Origin: Anaerolineae bacterium
GTDB lineage: Bacteria; Chloroflexota; Anaerolineae; Aggregatilineales; UBA3940
Length of the DNA: 64,000 nt
Direction: 5' to 3'
Assembly: GCA_016926255.1 (NCBI GenBank)
Contig: JAFGOY010000033.1
Span: 245,361 to 309,360, forward strand
The position numbers were made by a program, and so were the translations under genes. A model generated the notes under the pieces. The model had not been told where the DNA came from and searched no databases. It worked only from the letters and a program-made list of their open reading frames with translations. Shown here in pieces: positions 38,046 to 47,336 of the stretch. Within the stretch, counting starts at the first letter, position 1. The number at the start of each line of letters is the position of its first letter.

Positions 38046-39248
38046 GTGGAGTTTGAATCGACAACTAAAACACCGTCGGGGGTGGCTGGCAGCTACCCCT
38101 TTACGTTTTATCTCACTATAGCTAGCTCGGTGATGTTCTTTATATCGCTGCTGGTGCTCTCGCCCGTCTTGCCGCTTTATACGCTTCATGTCGGCAGTGA
38201 CGAAGCGGGGTGGGGGGTGGCCGTCACTATCCAGGCCTGGGTCGCTGTAGTCTTTCGACTGTTAGGCGGCTCCATCGCCGACCGCATTGGCCGCAGGCGC
38301 GTCATGCTGATCGGCACCCTGTCGATTCTGCTGGGCACAGTCTGCTTCCTGTTATTCCAAACCTATGCATGGTTTCTGATCGGACGTTTTCTACAGGGAG
38401 TCGCCATCGGGTTGTTCACTACCGCGTATAAGGCATTGATCATCGATCTTGGCCCGGCTGACCGTCGCGGCGAGGCGATTGGTTTTGGCAACATGGCTTA
38501 TGGTACGGCGTCTCTGGTTTCGCCGGTAGTCGGTGAGTGGCTGTTGAATCGGCATGGCTATGCTGCAACGTTTCTCGTCGCGCTTGTCTTCGCTTTCGTA
38601 GCGATGGTTGTTGTTGGCTTTCTTCCGAAAACGACCCATTCGGCAACCCGGCGTTCAGTTGCTGGCGGCGCGAGGGAAGTGCTTTCCCTTCGGTCAACTC
38701 AGGTGGGTATCTGGGGAGTGATGTCCGTTGCTGCGGTTTTCGCTGCGATCTACACCTTTTTGCCGCTTCTTGCCGATGTCAGGTCGATTACCGGTGTTGG
38801 CGTGGCGATCAGCATTTACGCGGTGTTCGAGCTGCTTGGTCAGCGCATTGGCGGTCCGCTGGGTGCCCGGATCGGGCGGCGGCTGGTGATTGCCATTTCG
38901 CTGCTGATGTCCGCCGTGGGGGTGCTGCTTTTTGTGACGGTCGATACAATGCTGGTGATGTTTATCGGTGCCGCGCTGGTAGGATTGTTTGGGGCGTTCC
39001 ACCGCGTCAACCTCGATACCATCGTCATGGAAGGCGCTCCCGCCGATCTCCGCGCGACAGCTGTTGGCTTCGAGTACGCCGGTCTGGATACCTTTGTGGG
39101 AATCTTTAACCTGTCCCTGGGGTTTGTCGCGGTGAGCAGCCCTTACAGCGTGGTCTATCTGCTGATCGCTGCCATCCCAGCCGTCACCATCCCGGTCATG
39201 CTCGCCCTCGTCCCCCGCCGGAAAACACACGGCCTGCAAACGGAATAA
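38046..39248 (+). CDS. Major facilitator superfamily transporter
   Basis: This is a secondary transporter of about 400 residues with around twelve hydrophobic segments. The motif between helices 2 and 3 is GGSIADRIGRRRVMLIGTL, the MFS signature, repeated weakly in the second half as GARIGRRLVIAISLL. The substrate is not evident; relatives export drugs or sugars. The start is taken as GTG at 38046, with AGGAG 12 bases upstream, directly after lepA; a longer reading would run through lepA and is rejected. The two genes are likely cotranscribed. Confidence 0.88.
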   Translation: MEFESTTKTPSGVAGSYPFTFYLTIASSVMFFISLLVLSPVLPLYTLHVGSDEAGWGVAVTIQAWVAVVFRLLGGSIADRIGRRRVMLIGTLSILLGTVCFLLFQTYAWFLIGRFLQGVAIGLFTTAYKALIIDLGPADRRGEAIGFGNMAYGTASLVSPVVGEWLLNRHGYAATFLVALVFAFVAMVVVGFLPKTTHSATRRSVAGGAREVLSLRSTQVGIWGVMSVAAVFAAIYTFLPLLADVRSITGVGVAISIYAVFELLGQRIGGPLGARIGRRLVIAISLLMSAVGVLLFVTVDTMLVMFIGAALVGLFGAFHRVNLDTIVMEGAPADLRATAVGFEYAGLDTFVGIFNLSLGFVAVSSPYSVVYLLIAAIPAVTIPVMLALVPRRKTHGLQTE

Positions 39249-39356
39249 TCTGGCCTATCGTCACTCTGTCAGGTGGATCACAAACCAGGATTGCAACTTG
39301 TAGGAGGCAGGGCTTGTCCCCTCCCAGGTTTTTTACCCGGCACTTACAATTGATGT

Positions 39357-39403
39357 CCCACCTGCCCCCGCTGGGGGAAGTGGCGCGTAGCGCCGAAGGG
39401 GGT
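39357..39403 (+). repeat. Dispersed repeat family R3
   Basis: CCACCTGCCCCCGCTGGGGG leads into AAGTGGCGCGTAGCGCCGAA and GGGGG. The sequence contains a hairpin GGCGC-GTA-GCGCC and resembles copies at 44920 and 58169. It lies between the MFS gene and the convergent cinA. Confidence 0.6.
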
Positions 39404-39426
39404 TGGTCTTCGCTTACCAGGGGAGA

Positions 39427-40629
39427 CTAATCCCCCGTCGCCAGTAACCGCCACAGCATCGACAGCGTGTAATTCGTGACGTAGCCAGCGGTGTCGTTCC
39501 TCGTCACCAACCAGTCGTACCTTCTCGACTGCCTGCCCTTTTCGCCGACAATCGCAATCGCCACGCCCGCGTCCTGACCCGTCACCGGGTCGAAATCGCT
39601 GTTCTGGACTGCCGCTGCGCCGATCAGTTCTGGCTTGCCTTCTCTGGCCTTGTTTGCCAGTTCGAGCGCCATCTTTTCCAGTTCCAGCCCGTGATCGATC
39701 TCCAGGTCTGCGATAGCTTCGAGCAGGACGGTGGATTCCAGTACACCGTGTTCCTCGGCGGCGCGGATGCCCTCGCTGACACATCCCCCGGTTCCTGCTT
39801 CGATCACCGCCAGCCGTAGATTCTGCTGTTCGAGCAGCCCGATCACGGTATCCGCCAGCGTTTGATCGTCCGTCCCGTAGATGAATGTCCCCAGCCGCCG
39901 CCGGACTTCCCCCGCCACCGGCTCGATCATACCGCAGGCTTCTTCCTCGTTCCCGGCCTTTGCCGCAATCCTGATGTCGGTATGGCCGGGGTGGGCGGCC
40001 AGTCCCACCGTCGGGTTCGATAGGGTCATCAGGTCGCCGATCCGCTCGTCGATCTGGCTCTCCCCGATCCCCGCCGTCCTCAGAACGTGAATCTTGATCA
40101 CCGCCGGGCTGCCCAGTGCGGATTTTAGGTACGGGATCAGTTCGTTTCCCATCAGGTAGGTCATCTCTTTTGGAACGCCGGGCAGAGTCATCACCACTCC
40201 CCGATCCGTCTCCAGGATGAAGATCGGCGCGGTGCCAACCGGGTTGCTGATCGGCCTTGCGCCGCGTGGAGCGAACGCCTGCCGCCGGTTGTTCTCGCTC
40301 ATCCGGTTTCTGAATCGCTTGAAACGCTCCCCGATTTCCTCGTACAGCCATTCGTGGAACTCAAGCGGGCAGTCGGTCGCGGCGGCGATCCCCTCCCGCG
40401 TTACGTCGTCGACCGTTGGCCCCAGCCCCCCCGTCGTGATCACCACGTCTACTCGATCCAGTGCCGCGTCGATCACTTCCGCGATCCGCGCCTCGTTGTC
40501 GCCAACGGTTGTGCAGTAGATCAGGTCGACCCCGATCGCTCTTAGCTGCTGTGCGATATAAACCTTGTTCGTATCGGTGATCTCACCGAGCAGAAGTTCG
40601 GTGCCAATCGATACTATTTCGGCTTGCAT
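39427..40629 (-). CDS. cinA: CinA-like protein with nicotinamide-nucleotide amidase domain
   Basis: This is a 400-residue protein with two domains. The MoaB/MogA-like N-terminal domain (residues about 1-170) begins AEIVSIGTELLLGEITDTNK and contains ITTGGLGPTVDDVTREGIA. The C-terminal CinA domain (about 250-395) contains LADTVIGLLEQQNLRLAVIE and GTGGCVSEGIRAA, where the nucleophilic Ser usually lies in a TGG-type loop. Relatives deamidate nicotinamide mononucleotide to recycle NAD and cleave ADP-ribose. It could also connect to nadD at 8575. It starts 11 bases after the flippase-like gene. Confidence 0.92.
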   Translation of the reverse strand: MQAEIVSIGTELLLGEITDTNKVYIAQQLRAIGVDLIYCTTVGDNEARIAEVIDAALDRVDVVITTGGLGPTVDDVTREGIAAATDCPLEFHEWLYEEIGERFKRFRNRMSENNRRQAFAPRGARPISNPVGTAPIFILETDRGVVMTLPGVPKEMTYLMGNELIPYLKSALGSPAVIKIHVLRTAGIGESQIDERIGDLMTLSNPTVGLAAHPGHTDIRIAAKAGNEEEACGMIEPVAGEVRRRLGTFIYGTDDQTLADTVIGLLEQQNLRLAVIEAGTGGCVSEGIRAAEEHGVLESTVLLEAIADLEIDHGLELEKMALELANKAREGKPELIGAAAVQNSDFDPVTGQDAGVAIAIVGEKGRQSRRYDWLVTRNDTAGYVTNYTLSMLWRLLATGD

Positions 40630-40640
40630 TTCCGGTTCCT

Positions 40641-41723
40641 TTACGTTGGTGTTTCTTTGGATTGGGTTGATCCGGTTGAGGGTACGCTGTCGTTCAGACT
40701 CTTTTCACCGCCAGAGCGTTCCAGCAGTTGAAGTGTGCCGTAACCCAGCAGGCCGGTGATCGCGGCGGCGAGCAGTCTCAGCCAGTTGAGCAGGAATGCC
40801 ATCGATGCCGCCTCGCCGACCGCCATTCCACCAAAGACGACCAGACCCACCGTCCACCCGCTTTCCGGCAGGCCGATCTCGCCGAACGAGATCGGCAGGC
40901 TGAACGTCAGCACCGCGATGCTGATGATCACCAGCGCCTCGCCGATTGGGTAGTTGATGCCGAGCGTTTCCATCAACCACAGGTGAAATCCCACCGAAAT
41001 GCTGTAGGTAAACACCGTATGGAACATCGTCAGCGCGAAAATGCGCGGGGTGCGGTACCGGTCGAACTGGTCGGCGAGCGTATCGAAAGCACGGCTGATC
41101 CGGCTGATGAGCGATTTCTCGTCGTGGTCACGCAGCACGAACCGATCCCACAGCCGTTTTACCAGACGCATTCCCGGCCCGGCAAAGTACAGTCCGACGA
41201 CGCTGGCTACCAGCCCGACCACCGATATCGCGATCACCTGCTGCTGGTTTTCGAGCTGTTCCCCGGCAGCGATCAGCCCTATCAGCCCGCCGAAAACCAC
41301 CAGGATCAGTTCGAAGATTCGTGCACCCACCAGGCTGCTCACGCCCTCGCTAATTGGCTGTTTGAGATATCGCCTGAGCATCGTCACGTACGATACTTCA
41401 CCCGTTCGCATTGGCAGGATGCGTACCAGCAGGTTGTGATACAGCGTGATCGGATAGAGCCGTGAAATCGGGATGTCCCGCCGGTCAAGCAGTGCCCGGT
41501 ACCGGAACGCCCGGAACAGGTTCTGTCCGAGGTAGAGGAGCAGCGCGACACCCAGTTTCCAGATTTCGATGCTCTTGATACGTTCGACCAGCATTGGCAG
41601 GTCGGCCTGGCCGATCAGGTAGACGACCAGTATCAACGAGAATCCCAGCCCGGCCAATGTCCAGAGCGTTTTGTTTTTTCGCAGGCTGGTCGTGATCTGG
41701 TCGAATAGTTTGCTGATTTTCAT
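40641..41723 (-). CDS. Flippase-like membrane protein (UPF0104/LPG synthase TM domain family)
   Basis: This is a polytopic membrane protein of 360 residues with about eight hydrophobic segments. It matches the lysylphosphatidylglycerol-synthetase TM family (AglD type): LGQNLFRAFRYRALLDRRDI, MRTGEVSYVTMLRRYLKQPI, ISFGEIGLPESGWTVGLVVF. There is no aminoacyltransferase domain. Family members are proposed to flip lipids or lipid-linked sugars. The ATGA overlap with the GT2 glycosyltransferase upstream suggests both handle a lipid-linked sugar; this is inference. cinA follows. Confidence 0.82.
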   Translation of the reverse strand: MKISKLFDQITTSLRKNKTLWTLAGLGFSLILVVYLIGQADLPMLVERIKSIEIWKLGVALLLYLGQNLFRAFRYRALLDRRDIPISRLYPITLYHNLLVRILPMRTGEVSYVTMLRRYLKQPISEGVSSLVGARIFELILVVFGGLIGLIAAGEQLENQQQVIAISVVGLVASVVGLYFAGPGMRLVKRLWDRFVLRDHDEKSLISRISRAFDTLADQFDRYRTPRIFALTMFHTVFTYSISVGFHLWLMETLGINYPIGEALVIISIAVLTFSLPISFGEIGLPESGWTVGLVVFGGMAVGEAASMAFLLNWLRLLAAAITGLLGYGTLQLLERSGGEKSLNDSVPSTGSTQSKETPT

Positions 41724-42694
41724 TCCTGGTCGATCTCCGCCTTGAGGTGTTCGCGGACGGTGTAGATTCGTTTGTTCTGCGATTCGTAGTACGTGCGGGT
41801 CACCATTTCGGCCAGCAGTCCCAGCACCACCATCTGGACGCCCAGAATCATTAACAGTGCGGCCAGCAGGAGCAGCGGGCGGTTGCCGATTTTTGCATTG
41901 GTGATGAACTTGTAGATCGTCAGGTAGATGCCGATCAATACGCCTGTTCCGCCCAGCGCCAGTCCGCTCATCCCGAAGACATGTGCCGGTCGGGTTGAAT
42001 AGCCCAGCAGGAAGCTGACCGTTAGCAGATCGATGAATACCCGGAAGGTTCGTGAGATGCCGTATTTACTCGATCCGTATTTCCTTGCCCGGTCGTTGAC
42101 CGGAACTTCGGCGACTTCCGCCCCGATCCACTTTGCCAGGGCTGGTAGGAATCGGTGGAGTTCGCCGTAAAGCTGCACGTTCTTTGCCACGAAGCTGCTG
42201 TAGGCTTTCAACGAGCAGCCGTAGTCGTGCAGATGCACCCCGGTCATCCAGGAGATCATCCGGTTGGCCGTCATTGAGGGTAGGCGTCGGCTGAGGAAAG
42301 GTTCCTTCCGGTCGACCCGCCATCCGCTGACGATGTCGTAGCCCTCTTCCATTTTTTCGAGCAGCTTGGGAATATCACGCGGGTCGTTCTGAAGGTCGGC
42401 GTCGATGGTGATGATCGTGTCGCCCCTGGCGTGATCGAACCCGGCGGAGAACCCGGCGGTTTGTCCGAAGTTCCGCCTGAACTGGATTACCTGCCAGCGC
42501 GGATCGCGTTCGTAGACTTTCTTGAGTTCTGCGAAGCTGTTATCGCGGCTCCCGTCATCGACCACGATCACCTCGTAAGTCATACCGAGATCATTCAGTG
42601 CGGCGCTGAGTTCCTCGTACAGCGGTTCGATGTTCTTCTCTTCGTTGTATACTGGGATAACAACGGATATCTCAGGGTTTTGTGCGTGTGTCAT
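41720..42694 (-). CDS. Family 2 glycosyltransferase with two C-terminal membrane helices
   Basis: The enzyme resembles dolichol-phosphate-mannose or GtrB/ArnC-type transferases that place a sugar on polyprenyl phosphate at the inner membrane face. The protein has 324 residues. VVIPVYNEEKNIEPLYEEL at the start, VVDDGSRDNSF near residue 45 and the DxD-type motif TIDADLQNDPRDI near residue 97 bind nucleotide sugar and metal. Two long helices near residues 232-262 and 270-298 anchor it. Polyprenyl phosphate could come from the isoprenoid pathway encoded in the window. It heads the minus-strand operon with the flippase-like gene and cinA. Confidence 0.92.
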   Translation of the reverse strand: MTHAQNPEISVVIPVYNEEKNIEPLYEELSAALNDLGMTYEVIVVDDGSRDNSFAELKKVYERDPRWQVIQFRRNFGQTAGFSAGFDHARGDTIITIDADLQNDPRDIPKLLEKMEEGYDIVSGWRVDRKEPFLSRRLPSMTANRMISWMTGVHLHDYGCSLKAYSSFVAKNVQLYGELHRFLPALAKWIGAEVAEVPVNDRARKYGSSKYGISRTFRVFIDLLTVSFLLGYSTRPAHVFGMSGLALGGTGVLIGIYLTIYKFITNAKIGNRPLLLLAALLMILGVQMVVLGLLAEMVTRTYYESQNKRIYTVREHLKAEIDQE

Positions 42695-42997
42695 GGGTAC
42701 GTGTCATCCTCCCGTACTTGCCGGTTGGTTTTGCTGCATGGCAAATCATCTCCTGCAAAATGCTTTTCTCAGGAGATTGAGCGAGGGAGATTATACACGC
42801 TACCTGCGTCGGGTGGGTAGTAGCAGTTTCTTGGTGTCTGACAGATAGGCTGATTCAGTCCCGAATCTGGCACTGTGCGCACCGCACCTGGAACAACCGA
42901 CCGTTGGTTTAAGTACCTGCTTTAGCGCCGGGAACCGGGAATCGATTATCGTATCTGCCGATCATGAACGCACCTGCTCGACCGGTGGTCGGCGGCG
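42695..42997. other. Intergenic region between GT2 operon and cNMP-binding protein gene
   Basis: This 303-base gap holds the likely control region of the glycosyltransferase operon. Features seen are a dyad ATCTCCTG (about 42748-42755) with CAGGAGAT (about 42771-42778), which on the minus strand could end the upstream transcript, and a degraded half of repeat family R1, TTTAGCGCCGGGAA at 42921-42934. No gene was recognised. Confidence 0.45.
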
Positions 42998-43504
42998 CTA
43001 CATGCTCAAAAGTTCGCGGAGTTGGAACTCGGTTGTCCGGTTGCGAAGCGTTGTCGCCAGGTTGATTGCCATATTTCGCATGAGCAGATACCCCAGGTTC
43101 GGGTATTCCTGGCACAGTTCCAGCAGCGCATCTCGTGAGATGCTGACGAGATGTGTATCGCTTTGCCCGCTGGTCACGGTCGCTGATCGGGCCCCGTCAT
43201 CGATGATCGCTATTTCGCCGAAGGTCTCACCCCGTCGCAGCGTAGCAATTCTGACCAACCCTGTCGATGTCAGATCGCCGAATATCGATTGGTCGACCTG
43301 GATGTCGACTTCTCCGGCGGCGATGATGTACAGTTCTTTGGTGACTGACCCTTGTTCGATAATGACATCCCCGAAATTGTACCTGCCCATTCTGGAAATC
43401 GCGGCAATCATTCGCAAATAGTCACGGTTGATACCTGAAAACAACTTCGATTGCTCGATCGCTTGTGGAATATCTAGAATACCGCTCATAATCCGCTGCC
43501 CCAT
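42998..43504 (-). CDS. Cyclic-nucleotide-binding domain protein without HTH
   Basis: This is a 168-residue protein consisting of a Crp-like nucleotide-binding fold: IEQSKLFSGINRDYLRMIAA at the start, YNFGDVIIEQGSVTKELYII near residue 52 and RGETFGEIAIIDDGARSATV near residue 93. The phosphate-binding Arg of typical cAMP sites is present in the GARSA stretch. No DNA-binding helix follows; the tail is one helix (LRNRTTEFQLRELLSM). It may sense a nucleotide and act on a partner protein. No such partner is adjacent. The start could also be ATG 43489, five codons later. Confidence 0.85.
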   Translation of the reverse strand: MGQRIMSGILDIPQAIEQSKLFSGINRDYLRMIAAISRMGRYNFGDVIIEQGSVTKELYIIAAGEVDIQVDQSIFGDLTSTGLVRIATLRRGETFGEIAIIDDGARSATVTSGQSDTHLVSISRDALLELCQEYPNLGYLLMRNMAINLATTLRNRTTEFQLRELLSM

Positions 43505-43611
43505 GTTAAAATAAGCTGAACGGTCACTTTTTATAGTATCACGAAAATGTGCCGGTTACCTAACGTGATTCTAACGAAATGGTTATGAGCGTTCAATTCC
43601 TGAGGTTGGAT

Positions 43612-43980
43612 ATGACCAATATCGAAGATGGTCAATATGGAGAGGCGTTGGCTGCTCAGGCGCTTCAGTCTTATGGATACGCCATTATTAACCGCAATTG
43701 GCGATGTCCTGCCGGTGAAGTCGATATCATCGCCCGTGATGGTGATGTTTGGGTCTTTGTTGAAGTCAAGCTGCGCCGGGGTAGGGGGGCTGGATCGCCT
43801 GAGGAGGCCGTTTCGGCTCGCAAACAGCAGCGTTTGTTACAGGTCGCGCAGGCGTATCTTGCAGAGCTTGAACTGGACGATGTTCGATGGCGCGTCGACG
43901 TGATCGCTATCGAACTATCAGACGACGATCTCGTCTGGCGGCTTGATCACTACCGGGACGCGGTTTGCAGTGATGGCTGA
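43612..43980 (+). CDS. YraN/UPF0102-family putative endonuclease
   Basis: This is a small protein of 122 residues with the Holliday-junction-resolvase-like fold. GQYGEALAAQALQSYGYAII near residue 6, NWRCPAGEVDIIARDG near residue 28 and WVFVEVKLRRGRG near residue 46 hold the E-D-ExK nuclease pattern. Biological role is unsettled in the family. The start at ATG 43612 has GAGG six bases upstream and gives the usual family length; an earlier ATG at 43579 is possible. It overlaps miaA by 8 bases. A GGGTAGGG octamer lies inside the gene at 43779. Confidence 0.92.
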   Translation: MTNIEDGQYGEALAAQALQSYGYAIINRNWRCPAGEVDIIARDGDVWVFVEVKLRRGRGAGSPEEAVSARKQQRLLQVAQAYLAELELDDVRWRVDVIAIELSDDDLVWRLDHYRDAVCSDG

Positions 43981-44899
43981 TCTCGCCCATCCGCCGCTGC
44001 TGGCGATTGTCGGCCCGACTGCCGTCGGCAAAACCGCCGTCTCGATTGAACTGGCGAAAACCTTCGATAGTGAGATTGTCTCCGCCGATTCTCGTCAGGT
44101 CTACCGGCTGATGGATATCGGCACGGCCAAGCCCACTCACGAGGAGCGCGAATCCGTTCCCCACCATCTCGTTGATATTCTCCTGCCCGATGAATCCCTG
44201 ACCCTCGCCAGCTATCAATCGATGGCCTATGCCGCCATCGACTCGATCCACGAAAGGCAGTCGCTCCCGATCTTTGTCGGTGGCACCGGTCAGTATGTCC
44301 GGGCACTGATCGAAGGCTGGGGGATTCCGCAAGTCCCGCCTCAGCCCGCCCTCCGCGCCGATCTGAACGGTTTTGCTGCGGTCTATAGCGCGCGGGCGCT
44401 CCACGATTGGTTGGCGAAAGTCGATCCAGCCGCCGCGTCGTCGATTGACTATCGCAATGTGCGCCGCATCGTCCGTGCCATCGAAGTCTATCTGGTCACC
44501 GGAACGCCGATCTCTGTCTTGCAGCGAAAGTCTTTGCCGCCTTACCGGATTCTTAAAGTCGGCCTGACCCGTCCCCGCGATGTTCTCTATGCACGCATCG
44601 ACCGCCGCGTCGATCAGATGATCGAAACCGGTTTGTTAGATGAGATCAGGAAACTTCTTGAATCAGGTTATGGGTGGGATTTACCGTCGATGAGCAGCCT
44701 GGGTTATATCCAGTTCGCCGATTACCTTGCTGGCGAAATTTCGCTCGATGATGCGATCCACGCCGTCAAAAAAGAAACCCGCCGCTTTGTCCGCCAGCAG
44801 TACACCTGGTTCCGCCTCGACGATCCCTCGATCGCCTGGTTCGACCTTGAACAGGCCTCGCTTCAAACCATCCTTGACACGGTTCAAGACTGGCTCTAA
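43973..44899 (+). CDS. miaA: tRNA dimethylallyltransferase MiaA
   Basis: MiaA adds a dimethylallyl group from its diphosphate to A37 of tRNAs that read codons starting with U. The protein has 308 residues from ATG 43973. The P-loop-like GPTAVGKTAVSIELA is at residue 13, and SADSRQVYRLMDIGTAKPT near residue 39 is the tRNA-binding signature. GGTGQYVRALIEGW, RNVRRIVRAIEVYLVTGTPI and the C-terminal GYIQFADYLAGEISLDDAIH are all typical. Its allylic substrate links it to the isoprenoid pathway. It overlaps the YraN gene. Confidence 0.97.
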   Translation: MADLAHPPLLAIVGPTAVGKTAVSIELAKTFDSEIVSADSRQVYRLMDIGTAKPTHEERESVPHHLVDILLPDESLTLASYQSMAYAAIDSIHERQSLPIFVGGTGQYVRALIEGWGIPQVPPQPALRADLNGFAAVYSARALHDWLAKVDPAAASSIDYRNVRRIVRAIEVYLVTGTPISVLQRKSLPPYRILKVGLTRPRDVLYARIDRRVDQMIETGLLDEIRKLLESGYGWDLPSMSSLGYIQFADYLAGEISLDDAIHAVKKETRRFVRQQYTWFRLDDPSIAWFDLEQASLQTILDTVQDWL

Positions 44900-44919
44900 C
44901 CGTATCATTCCACGCCAAC

Positions 44920-44972
44920 CCACCTGCCCCCTGGGAGAGGTGGCGGGGCGGAACCTCGTCGAAGGCGGTGGT
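44920..44972 (+). repeat. Dispersed repeat family R3
   Basis: CCACCTGCCCCCTGGGAGAG leads into GTGGCGGGGCGGAACCTCGT and CGAAGG. It shares the order C-rich, G-rich, GTGGCG, CGAAGG with the copy at 39357. It fills the gap between miaA and the convergent protease gene. Confidence 0.6.
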
Positions 44973-45027
44973 GCATGGCTTATCCTGCTGCTTATCTGGA
45001 AACAACATTCTGAACTGGGCTTAGGGT

Positions 45028-47325
45028 TTACGGCCTGCTCATCTGGATTGTAATCTCACTCGGCGATGGCTGTGTGCTCAACACTGTGAAATTGTCCTCC
45101 AGCACGGTGATATACCCCTCGGCGAAAACGTAAACCGTGTAATAATTTCGCCTCGGCAGTCCGCGCGGCAGGTTGAATCGACCATTCCGGTCGGTCAGCG
45201 CCTGCGTGTGGATTTCCGCCTCGTTCCATGTGAAGCTTGGCGATTCGAGCGCCACGTCCAGCACAATCACCAGTGCCCCCGCGATCCCCTCACCCGTCAC
45301 CGCATCGACCACCGCCCCGCTGATCAAGACCTCGTCGCCTTCCGTGTCGACCCCGCTCAACGGCTGTGCGCCGCTGCCAACGGCGACATTCGAAGAGAAC
45401 ATCGGCTGGTTCCCGACCAGCACCTCGACGGCGTACTGGCCTTCCGGCAGTGGGGTTTCTGAGTTGAGACTCATCCAGAAATCCTGGCCGACGCCCCCCG
45501 CGTTCCATCCCTGCGTTCGCGAACCGGACAACCGGCCATCCAGGAACCAGCGGTACGTCCATTCTGTGCCGGTTGGCATATAGTCCCAGTCGACGAATGT
45601 GTACAGGCTCGTGACGCCTACCGGAACGGTGATCCCGCTTGTACCGATGTACCCGTCAGGCTGTCCATCGCGTGAGATCGTCGAGGCGATCCGGTTGTTG
45701 TAGAAGACCGCGCTTCCCCCGTTTTCGACGGGATTCCCCGCCAGCGTCACCACGCCGGTAGCAGCCAGCCGCTCGCCGATCAGCAGATCAAGGTGATACT
45801 GTCCCATCGGCAGCCCTTCGACATTGATCGCGCTTACTGACATCGTGCCGCTTTCACCCCGGTTCCACAGGTATGTCGAGCGGAATACTTCCGTGCCGTC
45901 CAGTGTCCAGATTTCCGTCCAGTCCTGTTCTTCCTGCATCCCGCTGTAGTTGAACTGTGCATCGAACTGAGTGATCCCGCTTGGAAAAAGCGTCCCCTTC
46001 GTGATCAGTATCCCGCTCTCGTCTGGTATGCCGAAAACCAGGTCGCTGAATGATTGCTCGCCGGATGTGGCACCGATAGTTAGCTGTTCGCTGGCGATTG
46101 GCGAATCGTTCAGCAGCAGCGTGAATTCATACTGGCCGTCCGGCCATGTTTTCCCCTCCGTCCCGATGTACCACGTGCCGCTTTCCCCGCCTCCCCAGGC
46201 GAGCGGCCCCAGGCTGAACTGGGGCAGTTCCAACCCGTCGACCGTGACACGCAGTTCGTACGGCAGGCCGGTGACCATATTTTTATATTCGAAAAAGACA
46301 TACAGGCTGGTCGCCCCCGTCGGAAGCGAGGTGACGATGTGGGTGGGCAGTCCATACTGGCTCACCTGCGACGAAAGGTACATCCGCGTGATCGTCGGTT
46401 CGTAGATGATCGGGTTTTCCGGCAGCCCCGCCGTGTGATCTAGCGTGTAACTACCCGTTGCCGCCTCGATCAGTGACCGTGCATGCACAATCGGTCTGAT
46501 CGTCGTGATCGCCCCCCCCACCGGCACACAGGCATCCAGGTCGGTGATCAACCCATCGTGTGTGTTGTCCTGTATGCTGAGGCACATTGGCCCGGAGTCG
46601 TCTCCGGTTGTCGCCGCTGCGCTGGTCAGCAGCCCGATCAGTCTGCCCTCGGAATCATACGCACCCCCGCCGCTCATCGATCCCGCCAGAACCGAATCGG
46701 TCCTGAACCACGCCAGGCGGCTCCCCGCCGTCTCCGAAGTAATCCCGGTGATCACCCCCGGTATGGTCGACACACTCGTCGCGCCGATGTCCTCGTATCC
46801 TGCATAGGTGAGGCCGTTGCCGGGTAGTAAATCCGAAGGATCGCCGACACTTACTGCTGGCAGTGTCAATGAGCCCGTCTCGATTGGACGTCCGTCGAGG
46901 CTGCTGGTGATCTGTAGGATAGCGACGTCCAGCTTGGTATCGACCTGAATCGGTTCGGCGATATAGGTTGGAATGGGGGCCGCATCTTCTTTGATTGGCA
47001 GGCTGATGATCACCCTCTCGCCCCGGCATGGGCCAAGCGGTTCAGCCAGGTGTGCATTTGTCAGAATCAACCCGCTTGAGTCGATGATCGTTCCACTGCC
47101 CACACACGACATTGCCTGCGAACCGGCCTCTTCATACGCCTGCATGATGAATACCGTCGACTCTCGCGCGTCTTCGTAGACATCCACTTCCTGCGCCAGT
47201 GCGCCGCCGGTAAACAGCAAAGCGGATAGGGCGAGCAGTGCAGGGACAATAGACCATTTCCTGAAGGAATGACTGAATCGTCCCTCAAATTGATTCCGTC
47301 TGCGCTGTTGTGGTGTGTATAACAC
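45028..47325 (-). CDS. Secreted trypsin-like serine protease with three repeated domains
   Basis: This is a 765-residue surface protein. A signal peptide or anchor helix lies at residues 22-45 (WSIVPALLALSALLFTGG). The chymotrypsin-like protease is at residues about 48-275, with catalytic His in LTNAHLAE, Asp in KLDVAILQI and Ser in AGSMSGGGAYD (commonly GxSGG). Three similar domains of about 110 residues follow (about 320-425, 430-545, 550-665), each with a 'DG..Y..L' ending such as MGQYHLDLLIGER or EGQYAVEVLVGNQ. The last 90 residues are a CarboxypepD-regulatory-like domain (ISGAVVDAVTGEGIAGALVI). The gene closes an operon with two membrane proteins. Confidence 0.85.
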   Translation of the reverse strand: MLYTPQQRRRNQFEGRFSHSFRKWSIVPALLALSALLFTGGALAQEVDVYEDARESTVFIMQAYEEAGSQAMSCVGSGTIIDSSGLILTNAHLAEPLGPCRGERVIISLPIKEDAAPIPTYIAEPIQVDTKLDVAILQITSSLDGRPIETGSLTLPAVSVGDPSDLLPGNGLTYAGYEDIGATSVSTIPGVITGITSETAGSRLAWFRTDSVLAGSMSGGGAYDSEGRLIGLLTSAAATTGDDSGPMCLSIQDNTHDGLITDLDACVPVGGAITTIRPIVHARSLIEAATGSYTLDHTAGLPENPIIYEPTITRMYLSSQVSQYGLPTHIVTSLPTGATSLYVFFEYKNMVTGLPYELRVTVDGLELPQFSLGPLAWGGGESGTWYIGTEGKTWPDGQYEFTLLLNDSPIASEQLTIGATSGEQSFSDLVFGIPDESGILITKGTLFPSGITQFDAQFNYSGMQEEQDWTEIWTLDGTEVFRSTYLWNRGESGTMSVSAINVEGLPMGQYHLDLLIGERLAATGVVTLAGNPVENGGSAVFYNNRIASTISRDGQPDGYIGTSGITVPVGVTSLYTFVDWDYMPTGTEWTYRWFLDGRLSGSRTQGWNAGGVGQDFWMSLNSETPLPEGQYAVEVLVGNQPMFSSNVAVGSGAQPLSGVDTEGDEVLISGAVVDAVTGEGIAGALVIVLDVALESPSFTWNEAEIHTQALTDRNGRFNLPRGLPRRNYYTVYVFAEGYITVLEDNFTVLSTQPSPSEITIQMSRP

Positions 47326-47336
47326 GTTTTACCCTG

